Assembly: GCA_025210475.1 (NCBI GenBank)
Contig: JAOARW010000053.1
Location: 124,001-188,000 of the forward strand
Origin: Carboxylicivirga sp.
Lineage (GTDB): Bacteria > Bacteroidota > Bacteroidia > Bacteroidales > Marinilabiliaceae
DNA length: 64,000 bases
Direction of reading: 5' to 3'
The notes beneath the pieces are model-generated. The model saw only the letters and a program-made list of their open reading frames with translations, had not been told where the DNA came from and made no database searches. The translations under genes and the position numbers were made by a program. Positions 53,159 through 61,959 of this stretch are shown piece after piece (within the stretch, counting starts at the first letter, position 1; every line of letters begins with the position of its first letter).

Positions 53159-55630
53159 ATGAACAGTCAATCTCTTTACGCCGATATCATTTTGCCGGTG
53201 CCTTTACCAAGGTTATTTACCTATTCTATTCCAGCTGAATATTCGAAACTGCTTGAGGTTGGTAAGCGGGTAGCCATCCCCTTCGGTAAGAAAAAAGTTT
53301 ATTCGGGGATTGTGTATAAGTTGCACACTAATAAACCGGAGGAATATGAAACGAAAGATATTATTTCGGTCTTGGATGATACTGTTGTTGTAAATGCCTT
53401 TCAGTTGAAGTTTTGGGATTGGCTGGCCGAATATTACCAATGTACTTTAGGGGAAGTCTATAAGGCAGCTTTGCCATCGGGATTGAAGATGGAGAGTGAG
53501 ACGCGTATTATATATAACGCCGATTTTGAAGCTGAATCGCCCTTGTCGGAAAGGGAGAATAAGGTGTTGGATATTATAGCCGGAAAGAAGATTTGTTCCA
53601 TCAATGATGTTAATCAACTGAGTGGATATAAAAACTGCCTGCCAATTATAAAGCGTTTACTGGAGTACAATGCTGTGTTTGTTAACGAGCATCTGAAGGA
53701 AGGTTATAAAGCTAAAACCAAAAAGGTGATTTCTTTGCATCCCCGTTGTCAATCCGAAGAAATATTACAGGCTACTTTCGATCAGTTGTCTAGAGCCCCC
53801 AAGCAATTGGAGCTGTTGATGACCTTGCTTTCGATGCTGGGTGGTCTAAATGCTGCTATTAACAACCAATCGGTTGATAAGGCCGAATTATTAAAAAAAG
53901 CCAATGCCAGTGCGGCCGCATTAAAGGAACTATGTAATAAAGAAATCTTTTTAGAGCAGTCATTAGCCATAGATCGTTTGGATCTGGATGAAAAAGAAGT
54001 GCGCCAGGCCAATGTGCTAAGCCCGGTGCAGCAAACAGCTTATGATGAAATTCAATACAGCTTCGGATCGCACGATGTGACTTTATTGCATGGAGTGACG
54101 TCGGGTGGTAAGACTGAAATTTACATCCACCTGATTGAGGAGCAATTAAAAGCCGGTAAGCAGGTATTGTATCTATTGCCCGAAATTGCTTTAACAACCC
54201 AGATAACATCGCGCCTGCAAAAGCACTTTGGTAATAAAATGGGCATCTACCATAGTAAGTTTGCCGATGCCGAGCGTGTTGAGGTGTGGCAAAATTTGCT
54301 TCAGAAGCGTAATTATCAACTGATCGTTGGGGTGCGTTCGTCGGTTTTTCTACCGTTTTCGAATCTGGGGTTGATTATAGTGGACGAGGAACACGAGAAT
54401 ACTTATAAACAATTTGATCCGGCACCGCGCTATCATGCCCGCGATGCTGCCATTGTGCTGGCTAAGCTCTTTGGTGCAAAAACTTTGTTGGGTACCGCCA
54501 CACCTTCCATTGAGTCGTACTTTAACGCCCAGCAGGGAAAGTATGCACTGGTGGAGTTGTTACAGCGTTTTGAAGGCATTGAAATGCCGGAGGTGGTGGC
54601 TGTAGATGTGAGAGAGGCGAAGCGAAAAAAGCAGATGAGTTCTCATTTTACCCCCCTTTTGCTCGAAAAGATTGATGAAGCCCTTTTGAAAGGCGAGCAG
54701 ATAATCCTTTTTCAGAACCGACGTGGTTTTAGTCCTTTTATTGAGTGTGGGCAATGTGCCTATGTGGCTAAATGTGTGAATTGCGACGTGAGCATGACTT
54801 ACCATAAACACCTCAATCAGCTGGTGTGTCATTACTGTAACCACACAATGGCTTTGCCAAGTGTTTGTCCGGCCTGTCATAGCCCGGCAATGGAAACACG
54901 TGGTTTTGGAACCGAAAAGATCGAGGAGGAGATGGGATTGTTGTATCCCGACCATAAGGTGGCCCGCATGGACCTGGATACTACGCGAAGTAAATCGGCC
55001 TACGATAAGTTGATTAAGAAATTTGAGGATGGGCAAGTGCACATTCTCATTGGTACCCAGATGATATCCAAGGGGCTCGACTTTGATAATGTGAGTGTGG
55101 TTGGTATTCTCAATGCCGACAACATGCTGAATTATCCCGACTTCAGGGCTTTTGAGCGAAGCTTCCAATTGATGACACAGGTAAGTGGCCGGGCCGGACG
55201 CAAGCATAAACGCGGGTTGGTGGTATTGCAAACCTCTAATCCTCAGCATCCGGTTATATTGGATGTGATCAACCACAATTTTCAGAATCATTATAAGGGG
55301 CAGATCGATGAGCGGCTGATGTTTAAATACCCTCCGTTCTATCGCCTGATAAACATCACCATCAAGCACAAGGATCAGAACATCACCAATAAGGCCGCCC
55401 AGGTATTGGCAGGTCAGTTGCGGGCTATTTTTGGCAGTCGTGTGCTTGGCCCACAGGCACCGGTGATTAACCGCATTCAAAATCTGTACATCAAAAAGAT
55501 AATGATTAAGCTTGAGCGTAAAGCATCGCCGGCCAAGGTAAAACACCTGATGCGTGAGTGTATCTTTAGCTTACAGGCTCAGCAAGCCTTTCGCTATGTT
55601 ACTTTCCAGATAGACGTGGACCCTGCATAA
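53159..55630 (+). CDS. priA: Primosomal helicase PriA
   Basis: An 823-residue superfamily 2 helicase that restarts stalled replication forks. The N-terminal 3' DNA-binding domain occupies about 1-110. The helicase core has Walker A HGVTSGGKTEIYIHL (near 313-327), DEEH in IIVDEEHENTYKQ and GTATPSIES. The zinc cluster has two cysteine-rich knuckles between about 529 and 577 (CGQCAYVAKCVNC, CHYCNH, CPACHS). Motifs GTQMISKGLDF and QVSGRAGR close the core. The length is typical. Confidence 0.97.
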   Translation: MNSQSLYADIILPVPLPRLFTYSIPAEYSKLLEVGKRVAIPFGKKKVYSGIVYKLHTNKPEEYETKDIISVLDDTVVVNAFQLKFWDWLAEYYQCTLGEVYKAALPSGLKMESETRIIYNADFEAESPLSERENKVLDIIAGKKICSINDVNQLSGYKNCLPIIKRLLEYNAVFVNEHLKEGYKAKTKKVISLHPRCQSEEILQATFDQLSRAPKQLELLMTLLSMLGGLNAAINNQSVDKAELLKKANASAAALKELCNKEIFLEQSLAIDRLDLDEKEVRQANVLSPVQQTAYDEIQYSFGSHDVTLLHGVTSGGKTEIYIHLIEEQLKAGKQVLYLLPEIALTTQITSRLQKHFGNKMGIYHSKFADAERVEVWQNLLQKRNYQLIVGVRSSVFLPFSNLGLIIVDEEHENTYKQFDPAPRYHARDAAIVLAKLFGAKTLLGTATPSIESYFNAQQGKYALVELLQRFEGIEMPEVVAVDVREAKRKKQMSSHFTPLLLEKIDEALLKGEQIILFQNRRGFSPFIECGQCAYVAKCVNCDVSMTYHKHLNQLVCHYCNHTMALPSVCPACHSPAMETRGFGTEKIEEEMGLLYPDHKVARMDLDTTRSKSAYDKLIKKFEDGQVHILIGTQMISKGLDFDNVSVVGILNADNMLNYPDFRAFERSFQLMTQVSGRAGRKHKRGLVVLQTSNPQHPVILDVINHNFQNHYKGQIDERLMFKYPPFYRLINITIKHKDQNITNKAAQVLAGQLRAIFGSRVLGPQAPVINRIQNLYIKKIMIKLERKASPAKVKHLMRECIFSLQAQQAFRYVTFQIDVDPA

Positions 55631-55900
55631 GAGTCAGCGGTGTGGGACTAATTCCTTGATATATGATTAGGTATAGTTTCTTAGGATATTTGGCGAGTAG
55701 TGTAGTATGTGCAAGGCAACTGCCAATGATCTAATATGAGTACCCTTTTAGGAAATACAGAACGTGGCAATTAGCACCCTGACAACCGCTACCAGATGGT
55801 TGAATGATAAATGCGTCTGTGATGGAGGTACTTGATACACTAACCAGACACTTAATTGAATACGAAGGCAGTAGTGGAGCATAAGCTAATGAAGGTTGTT

Positions 55901-55987
55901 TGTCGCCAATTGGCGACAGAAGCGAGCGCCAGTTGGCGACAAATGTGGTCGTTAATTAGCGACAAGTTCTGTCGTTAGCTGGCGACA
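55901..55987. repeat. Array of four 18-bp palindromes, exact 23-bp period
   Basis: Units begin at 55901, 55924, 55947 and 55970 and are separated by five-base spacers (GAAGC, AATGT, AGTTC). Unit 1 is TGTCGCCAATTGGCGACA, a perfect palindrome; unit 4 is TGTCGTTAGCTGGCGACA; units 2 and 3 start GAGCGCCA and GGTCGTTA. All end in (G/A)GCGACA. The period of 23 is not a multiple of three, so the array is not coding. It resembles operators or iterons; it is too short in repeat and spacer for CRISPR. Confidence 0.9.
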
Positions 55988-56131
55988 AGAGTCTGATTGC
56001 ATAAGGTACGAGTGACAGATATTATGGGAAGGGAAGGTGTGACCTTAGTTAGTGGGGCATGGCTTCATTGGTAGTTGTAGGACTCGCATCAGCTATGGAT
56101 AAAGCGAGCCAGGCAAGTCGTTAGATCTCAC

Positions 56132-56177
56132 AAAAAAAAGAGGGACCTAGCATATCTCCCCCATGCAACGGTCCCTC
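56132..56177 (-). terminator. Terminator of the arg/citrate synthase run
   Basis: GAGGGACC (56140-56147) and GGTCCCTC (56170-56177) are perfect complements with an inner GCAT/ATGC pairing in the loop; on the minus strand a T8 run follows (complement of A8 at 56132-56139). It lies 28 bases after the citrate synthase stop. Confidence 0.88.
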
Positions 56178-56204
56178 ATACCCAATCAACAAAAATTCTT
56201 ATAT

Positions 56205-57545
56205 CTATCTATTGTCTATTTCTTCATAATCAATTCGATCGCACACATTTTTATAGGCCGGACGAATAATGCGTCGGCTGGAGAAGGTGACCTCTTCGAT
56301 GCGGTGGGCACACCAACCGGCAATGCGCGAAACGGCAAAAATCGGCGTGTAAATTTCCTTTGGAATCTGTAGGCAATCGTAAACAAATCCGCTGTAGAAA
56401 TCCACGTTGGCACAGATTACCTTGGCATTGGCACCCTTGAAATCGTAGAATACCTGTGGCGCCAAACGCTCGATGGCCGCATATAGATGGAACTCATCCA
56501 ATCGGCCTTTTTCGATGGCCAAAGCCTCGGCTTTCTCTTTTAGCAAGACAGCACGTGGATCGGAATTGGTATAGATGGCATGACCAATACCATAAATCTT
56601 ACCCGTGTTATCAAAGGCTTTTTTGTTCAATATCTTTAAAAGGTAGGCCTTGATTTCTTTTTCATCGCGCCAATCTTTAACATTGGCCTTGATGTTTTCC
56701 ATCATGTCCATCACCTTAAGGTTGGCACCACCATGTAACCCACCCTTTAATGAGCCCAGTGCCGCTGCAATGGCCGAATAAGTATCGGTTTGTGCCGAAC
56801 TTACCACACGCGTTGTAAACGACGAATTGTTACCTCCACCGTGCTCGGCATGAATGACCAGCGACAGATCCAGCAGGTCGGCTTCCAGTTTGGAGTAATT
56901 ATCGCCCTTTAACATGTAAAGGAAGTTTTCGGCCGTGCTTAAATGTGGCTGCGGATGACGAATTACCAGCGAGCGTTTCTGATACGAGTGGCGCATGCCA
57001 AAGTAAGAGTAAGCCACAATTACCGGAAACTTGGCGATTAAACTGATGGATTGCTTAATCAGGTTTTCGGGCGATAAATCTTCGGCCTCTTCGTCGGCCG
57101 TGTACAAGCCCAGTACCGAGCGAGCCAGCATGTTCATTATATCCCTTCCGCGTAAGGACAGGATCATGTTTTTGGAAAAGAAGGGTGGTAAATGGCGCTC
57201 TTCGGCCAGTTCCTTCGAAAACTCTTCCAGTTCGGCATTGTTTGGTAAGCTACCCGACAGCAGCAAATAGGCTGTTTCGTCGAAACCATGGCGCCCCTGC
57301 GACTGAAAGCCTTTGGCCAGTTCTTTTAGTTCAACACCACGATAGAATAGTTTACCCTCTTTGGGAATTAACTTGCCATCTACTTTGTCGTATCCTTCCA
57401 CATCGCCAATGGTGGTTAAGCCCACAAGAACACCCGAGAAATCGGCATTTCGCAATCCCCTTTTAACACTGAACTTATCAAACAATGACTTGTCAATATC
57501 ACTCGATGCAACTGCATCCTTCGCCAATTTCTCGTATAATGCCAT
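56205..57545 (-). CDS. gltA: Citrate synthase
   Basis: A 446-residue enzyme joining acetyl-CoA and oxaloacetate. HAEHGGGNNSSFTTRVV (near 230), LKGGLHGGANLKVMDMM and GIGHAIYTNSDPRA (near 317) supply the catalytic histidines and the substrate site, and NVDFYSGFVYDCLQIP gives the catalytic aspartate. A 2-methylcitrate synthase is a less likely alternative. It follows argH with a 20-base gap on the same strand, at the end of the arginine/proline gene run, and a strong terminator follows. The product leads to 2-oxoglutarate and glutamate, the precursor of both pathways upstream. Confidence 0.9.
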   Translation of the reverse strand: MALYEKLAKDAVASSDIDKSLFDKFSVKRGLRNADFSGVLVGLTTIGDVEGYDKVDGKLIPKEGKLFYRGVELKELAKGFQSQGRHGFDETAYLLLSGSLPNNAELEEFSKELAEERHLPPFFSKNMILSLRGRDIMNMLARSVLGLYTADEEAEDLSPENLIKQSISLIAKFPVIVAYSYFGMRHSYQKRSLVIRHPQPHLSTAENFLYMLKGDNYSKLEADLLDLSLVIHAEHGGGNNSSFTTRVVSSAQTDTYSAIAAALGSLKGGLHGGANLKVMDMMENIKANVKDWRDEKEIKAYLLKILNKKAFDNTGKIYGIGHAIYTNSDPRAVLLKEKAEALAIEKGRLDEFHLYAAIERLAPQVFYDFKGANAKVICANVDFYSGFVYDCLQIPKEIYTPIFAVSRIAGWCAHRIEEVTFSSRRIIRPAYKNVCDRIDYEEIDNR

Positions 57546-57565
57546 ATAATTTTGTTTACTAATGC

Positions 57566-58903
57566 TTAGTCGGTCGCCAGCAGAGATTGAATAGCTCTGT
57601 TGACTTCTTCAAAGCCAAATTCTTGTATTATTTTATCTTTCTTTTTCTCAATATTTTCGTTGCACAAATTGCCAATGGAGCCTTCGTGACAATGGTTCAC
57701 ATGACCATCGGTTTCAAATTGGCCGGCTTCAATGGCCAATCCCACCTGCTTGTAAGCATCTCTGAAAGGCACGCCGCTTAATACCAGTTTATTAACCTCT
57801 TCAACACTGAAAGCCAGTTTATAGCGTTCCTCCTGCATCACATCAGTTTTTACCTCGATGTTTTCGATGGCAAAGGCAGCTATCTCCAGGCAGTCAATCA
57901 TCTCGTCAAAGGCCGGCATAAATACTTCTTTAATCAATTGCAGATCGCGGAAGTAACCCGTTGGTAAATTGCAAGTGATCATACCAATGGTTTCGGGCAA
58001 GGCCTGAAGCTTGTTACAATGTGCTCTCAGCAGCTCAAAAACATCCGGATTCTTTTTATGCGGCATAATGCTCGATCCGGTGGTTAGTTCATCGGGTAGT
58101 TTGATAAAGCCAAAATTCTGACTGGTAAACAAACAACCATCAACGGCCAGCTTGCCCACCGTTTGTGCGATGGACGATAAGGCATAAGCTACTGTTCGTT
58201 CCATTTTGCCCCGTGCCATTTGTGCATAGCCCACATTGTAGTTCAGGTCTTCAAAACCCAACAATTGTGTGGTCATTGTGCGGTTCAAAGGAAACGAAGA
58301 ACCATAACCGGCAGCTGTGCCCAATGGATTCTGATTGGCGGTACGCCAGGCTGCCTGCATCATCAACAGGTCATCGGCCAGGCTTTCGGCAAAGGCTCCA
58401 AACCAAACACCAAATGATGATGGCATAGCCACCTGAAGGTGTGTATAGCCAGGAATCAGCACAGCTTTGTGCTCTTCGCTTTTTTGCTGCAACAGGCCAA
58501 ACAGCTTATCAACTGCTTTTACCACTTCTTCGATGCGATGGCGGGTGTAAAGCTTAAGATCCAGTAGTACCTGATCGTTTCTGGAACGACCACTGTGTAC
58601 CTTTTTACCAATATCGCCCAACTGACGGGTCAACATTAGTTCCACCTGCGAATGCACATCCTCAATGCCATCTTCGATTTCAAAATCACCTGCCAGCGAT
58701 TGTTGATGAAGCGTTTTTAATTGAGTCAGTAAACTTTCTAATTCCTCACTGCTTAACAATCCCACGCTTTCCAACATGGTAATGTGAGCCATTGTTCCCA
58801 ATATGTCGAAAGGTGCCAGAAAAACATCCAGCTCACGATCGCGTCCGACCGTAAATTCCTCAATTCGTTTGTCAACGGAGGTTCCTTTATCCCAGAGCTT
58901 CAT
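57566..58903 (-). CDS. argH: Argininosuccinate lyase
   Basis: A 445-residue enzyme of the fumarase/aspartase superfamily, cleaving argininosuccinate to arginine and fumarate. Signature GSSIMPHKKNPDVFEL near residue 275 carries the catalytic serine loop. SRNDQVLLDLKLYTRH and PGYTHLQVAMPSSFG provide the substrate site. The upstream 181-base gap and a TAnnTTTG motif suggest that argH-gltA can be transcribed from its own promoter in addition to read-through. Confidence 0.96.
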   Translation of the reverse strand: MKLWDKGTSVDKRIEEFTVGRDRELDVFLAPFDILGTMAHITMLESVGLLSSEELESLLTQLKTLHQQSLAGDFEIEDGIEDVHSQVELMLTRQLGDIGKKVHSGRSRNDQVLLDLKLYTRHRIEEVVKAVDKLFGLLQQKSEEHKAVLIPGYTHLQVAMPSSFGVWFGAFAESLADDLLMMQAAWRTANQNPLGTAAGYGSSFPLNRTMTTQLLGFEDLNYNVGYAQMARGKMERTVAYALSSIAQTVGKLAVDGCLFTSQNFGFIKLPDELTTGSSIMPHKKNPDVFELLRAHCNKLQALPETIGMITCNLPTGYFRDLQLIKEVFMPAFDEMIDCLEIAAFAIENIEVKTDVMQEERYKLAFSVEEVNKLVLSGVPFRDAYKQVGLAIEAGQFETDGHVNHCHEGSIGNLCNENIEKKKDKIIQEFGFEEVNRAIQSLLATD

Positions 58904-58992
58904 AACGTTACCTTTTATTGTTAGTATTATTCATGCTCATCCAAAAGAAGTTACTATCTGAAAGATTTAAAAACCTCATTCTTTCGAATTAG

Positions 58993-59000
58993 CAAATATA
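58993..59000 (-). promoter_or_regulatory. Candidate -7 promoter element of argH-gltA
   Basis: Reads TATATTTG on the minus strand (TAnnTTTG), 90 bases before argH, inside the 181-base gap after the deacylase gene. No clear -33 element. The flanking sequence is strongly AT-rich. Confidence 0.4.
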
Positions 59001-59084
59001 TCTACTTTATATTTATAATTACGATTTTACATTGAATATTTATGACATTTATCATTATTTTGACTGCATATAAACAACTTGCAC

Positions 59085-60155
59085 TTAATCTATGCTGAGA
59101 TCTGTTAGTAATTTGATGTATATGTCAATGCCACTTTCGATTTCCGACAGATAGATGTACTCATCCGGTGTGTGCGAACGTGCCGAATCACCCGGGCCGA
59201 TTTTGATGGTGGTAAAATCCATCACTGCCTGATCGGAAGTGGTAGGTGATCCATAATAACTCAGTCCTGATTGAATGCCGCGCTGCACCAAAGGATGCTC
59301 AACCGGAATAAAGGAACTATTCAGTCGGAATGATCGTGGTTTGATATCGCAATCGACATGCTGCCCGATAATTTGGTGCAGCTCCTTGTTGCTGTAACAT
59401 TCGTTGAGGCGCACGTCTACCACAAATCGGCAGGAATCCGGCACCACATTGTGCTGACTGCCGGCCTCAATCTGGGTCACCGTCATTTTTACAGGGCCTA
59501 AGTGCGGAGACACTTTGTCGAACTGATAGTTTTTAAACCATTCAATATCGTTGAGGGCTTTGTAAAGTGCGTTTTCACCTTCATCGCGTGCCGCATGTCC
59601 GGTTTTGCCGTGCGCTTCGCAATCGAGCACCATTAAACCTTTTTCGGCCACGGCCATTTGCATTTGTGTGGGCTCACCCACGATGCCTAAATCAACCTTA
59701 CCAATCTCCGATAGGATAGATGCCACACCATTTGCGCCGGATACTTCTTCTTCGGCAGTTGCTGCAAATACCAGGTTGTAGGGTAAATCCTCATCCTTGA
59801 GTGTAAGAAATGTTGCCATGAGTGCTACCAGCGGACCGCCGGCATCATTGCTACCCAACCCGGTTAGTTTGTCTCCCTCAACAGTCGCTTCCAAAGGATG
59901 ATAAGTCCATTTGGAAGATGGCTTAACCGTATCCAGGTGAGAATTTAAAAGGATTGTGGCTTTACGCTCATCCTTATTGGAGGCCCAGCACCAAACATTA
60001 TTTCCCTGTCGATTTACCTTGAGTCCTTGTTTATTCAGATAGGCGGCCATCATATCGGCTGCCTCCTGTTCTTCGCGACTAAACGATTGTGTAACGATGA
60101 GCTGTTTGAGCAATTCAATCGCATCGCTTGAATATTTTTTTTGCTTGCTATCCAT
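59085..60155 (-). CDS. M20 family deacylase, ArgE-type (N-acetyl/N-succinyl-citrulline or -ornithine)
   Basis: A 356-residue zinc peptidase-fold amidohydrolase. NSHLDTVKP (metal His, catalytic Asp, near 72), GSNDAGGPLVAL (bridging Asp) and FAATAEEEVSGANG (catalytic Glu) are present, and the dimerisation/lid domain covers about 170-280. Six bases separate it from argB. In Bacteroidetes arginine synthesis that uses succinylated intermediates, an ArgE-like enzyme would remove the succinyl group after the carbamoyltransfer step; the position next to argF' supports that. Acyl specificity cannot be read from the sequence. Confidence 0.88.
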   Translation of the reverse strand: MDSKQKKYSSDAIELLKQLIVTQSFSREEQEAADMMAAYLNKQGLKVNRQGNNVWCWASNKDERKATILLNSHLDTVKPSSKWTYHPLEATVEGDKLTGLGSNDAGGPLVALMATFLTLKDEDLPYNLVFAATAEEEVSGANGVASILSEIGKVDLGIVGEPTQMQMAVAEKGLMVLDCEAHGKTGHAARDEGENALYKALNDIEWFKNYQFDKVSPHLGPVKMTVTQIEAGSQHNVVPDSCRFVVDVRLNECYSNKELHQIIGQHVDCDIKPRSFRLNSSFIPVEHPLVQRGIQSGLSYYGSPTTSDQAVMDFTTIKIGPGDSARSHTPDEYIYLSEIESGIDIYIKLLTDLSID

Positions 60156-60161
60156 AGGCCG

Positions 60162-60944
60162 TTAAATCGATAAGAGGGTTCCTGAGTTAAATCCGTTTTT
60201 CAATCCATCGGTATTGGTTATCATTACCTCAGATACACCTTGTTTTAGTGCGGCAAAACCATTGTCCAGTTTAGGAATCATTCCCTCACTAATCACACCG
60301 GATGCTTTGTGCTGTTCGTATAATTCGGTGTTTAGATTTGGTATATAAGAGTTGTTATCTTCCGGATTTTCCAATACGCCTTTTTTCTCGAAGCAGTACA
60401 CTAGTTGTACCCGAAAACTACGGGCAAAAGACTTGGCCAGTTCAGCGGCCATCGTATCGGCATTGGTATTAAGCATCTGTCCCTGTCCGTTGTGGGTTAA
60501 TGGCGCCACAACCGGGATTACGCCATTCTTAACCAACTCTTCCAGTTGTTCGCTATTTACCGAGCTTACATCGCCTACATAGCCATAATCGATGTCGTTC
60601 ACAGGGCGTTTGATGGCTCGCACACAATCCAGATCAGCACCCGTTAAACCCACAGCCTGTTTGTTGAGGGCCTGCAGCTGAGCCACAATATTTTTATTAA
60701 CCAGGCCGCCGTAAACCATCACCACCACATCCAGCATGTTTTTATCAGTGATGCGACGGCCATCTACCATCTGGGTTTCAAAGCCCATCTGTTGAGCAAT
60801 GGCAGTGGCCGATCGTCCGCCGCCATGCACCAATATCTTCTGTCCTGCAATGCTGGCAAAGTCCTGTATAAAGGCTTTTAATGATTCGGGCTCTTCAACA
60901 ACTTTGCCACCAACTTTTACTATGCTTAATCGATCGTTCATCAC
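60162..60944 (-). CDS. argB: Acetyl(succinyl)glutamate kinase
   Basis: A 260-residue amino-acid kinase family member. KVGGKVVE near residue 10, HGGGRSATAIAQQMG near 40, and GLTGADLDCV and NTNADTMAAELA in the ATP lobe match acetylglutamate kinases. In organisms with the succinylornithine-type carbamoyltransferase the natural substrate may be N-succinylglutamate. It overlaps nearly end to end with the operon: four bases after argF' and six before the deacylase. A second methionine at residue 2 is an equivalent start. Confidence 0.92.
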   Translation of the reverse strand: MMNDRLSIVKVGGKVVEEPESLKAFIQDFASIAGQKILVHGGGRSATAIAQQMGFETQMVDGRRITDKNMLDVVVMVYGGLVNKNIVAQLQALNKQAVGLTGADLDCVRAIKRPVNDIDYGYVGDVSSVNSEQLEELVKNGVIPVVAPLTHNGQGQMLNTNADTMAAELAKSFARSFRVQLVYCFEKKGVLENPEDNNSYIPNLNTELYEQHKASGVISEGMIPKLDNGFAALKQGVSEVMITNTDGLKNGFNSGTLLSI

Positions 60945-60948
60945 CTTT

Positions 60949-61896
60949 TTATAAGCTTTCCAACATTCTTTTAATCACTACCTGTGCCGACACAACCCGA
61001 TTCGCTGCCTCATCGATAACAATGCTGTTGGGGCTGTCAATCACCTCGTCGCTAACAATCATATTCCGACGTACGGGTAAGCAATGCATGAACTTGGCAT
61101 CATTGGTTAAGGCCATCTTTTCGGCATCCACTGTCCAGCTGCGATCTTTGCGAAGTATTTGTCCATATTCCTTGTAGGAAGCCCAGTTTTTCGCATACAC
61201 AAAATCGGCGCCTTCGAATGCCTTCTTCTGATCGTATTCCACTCTAACACCGTTGCTAAACTCGGGTGCCAATTCATAACCTTCGGGATGGGTTACCACT
61301 AAGTCCACATCGGCTTCTTTCATCCATTCCACAAATGAGTTGGGCACAGCCTGGGGCAATGCACGTGGATGAGGGGCCCAGGTTAAAACCACTTTAGGTC
61401 GTTCTTTAGTTTTATACTCTTCAATGGTAAACAGGTCGGCAAAGGCTTGTAGCGGATGACGGGTAGCCGATTCCATGCTAATAACAGGCACGCCGGCAAA
61501 CTCAATAAACTGACTCAGGATCTGCTCCTCGTAATCGGCCTTTTTATCTTCAAAGGATGCAAACGAACGCACACCAATGATGTCGCAGTAACGACCAATT
61601 ACCGGAACGGCCTCGCGCAGGTGTTCTGGTTTGTCGCCATCCATCACCACCCCAAACTCTGTTTCAAGCTTCCAACCGTCTTTATTTACATCCAGAACAA
61701 TCACGTTCATGCCCAGGTTCATGGCTGCTTTTTGAGTGCTGAGACGTGTTCGTAAGCTTGAGTTAAAGAAAATGAGGGTAATGGTTTTGTTTTTACCAAG
61801 TGTATCCCATGCAAAAGGATTCTTTTTTACTTCTGCTGCTTCTTTTATAGCCGTGCTTAAATCACCAATGTCATCTACTGTTAGAAAGCGTTTCAT
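60949..61896 (-). CDS. argF': N-succinylornithine carbamoyltransferase
   Basis: A 315-residue transcarbamoylase. The carbamoyl-phosphate motif reads FFNSSLRTRLST (near 43-54), the second signature is HPLQAFADL, and MHCLPVRRNMIVSDEV is near the C-terminus. Residue 90, in the loop FGVVMDGDKPEHLREA, is proline. In the Bacteroides fragilis enzyme Pro90 defines succinylornithine use, while acetylornithine enzymes have Glu at the matching site (known from structure and mutation studies). Classical ornithine carbamoyltransferase is not supported. The gene sits in the arg operon between proA and argB. Confidence 0.93.
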   Translation of the reverse strand: MKRFLTVDDIGDLSTAIKEAAEVKKNPFAWDTLGKNKTITLIFFNSSLRTRLSTQKAAMNLGMNVIVLDVNKDGWKLETEFGVVMDGDKPEHLREAVPVIGRYCDIIGVRSFASFEDKKADYEEQILSQFIEFAGVPVISMESATRHPLQAFADLFTIEEYKTKERPKVVLTWAPHPRALPQAVPNSFVEWMKEADVDLVVTHPEGYELAPEFSNGVRVEYDQKKAFEGADFVYAKNWASYKEYGQILRKDRSWTVDAEKMALTNDAKFMHCLPVRRNMIVSDEVIDSPNSIVIDEAANRVVSAQVVIKRMLESL

Positions 61897-61959
61897 ATTT
61901 AAATATTGAAGAGTTTATACCTTGAATAAGTCAGTCTGTGCCTGTTTTATTTTTAATTT

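Larger units (their letters stand above)
55631..56204. other. 574-base non-coding interval between priA and citrate synthase
   Basis: No plausible gene. It contains the four-copy palindrome array (55901-55987) and the terminator of citrate synthase (56132-56177). The rest (55631-55900, 55988-56131) shows no gene, repeat or RNA that I recognise. Confidence 0.6.

Noticed and set aside
54560-55546. 328-codon open frame antisense to priA
   Set aside because: priA is a complete, well-conserved gene in this place; the antisense frame has no domain, no ribosome site and odd composition.
55901-55987. Array considered as CRISPR
   Set aside because: Repeats are palindromes of 18 bp with only five-base spacers and no cas genes nearby.
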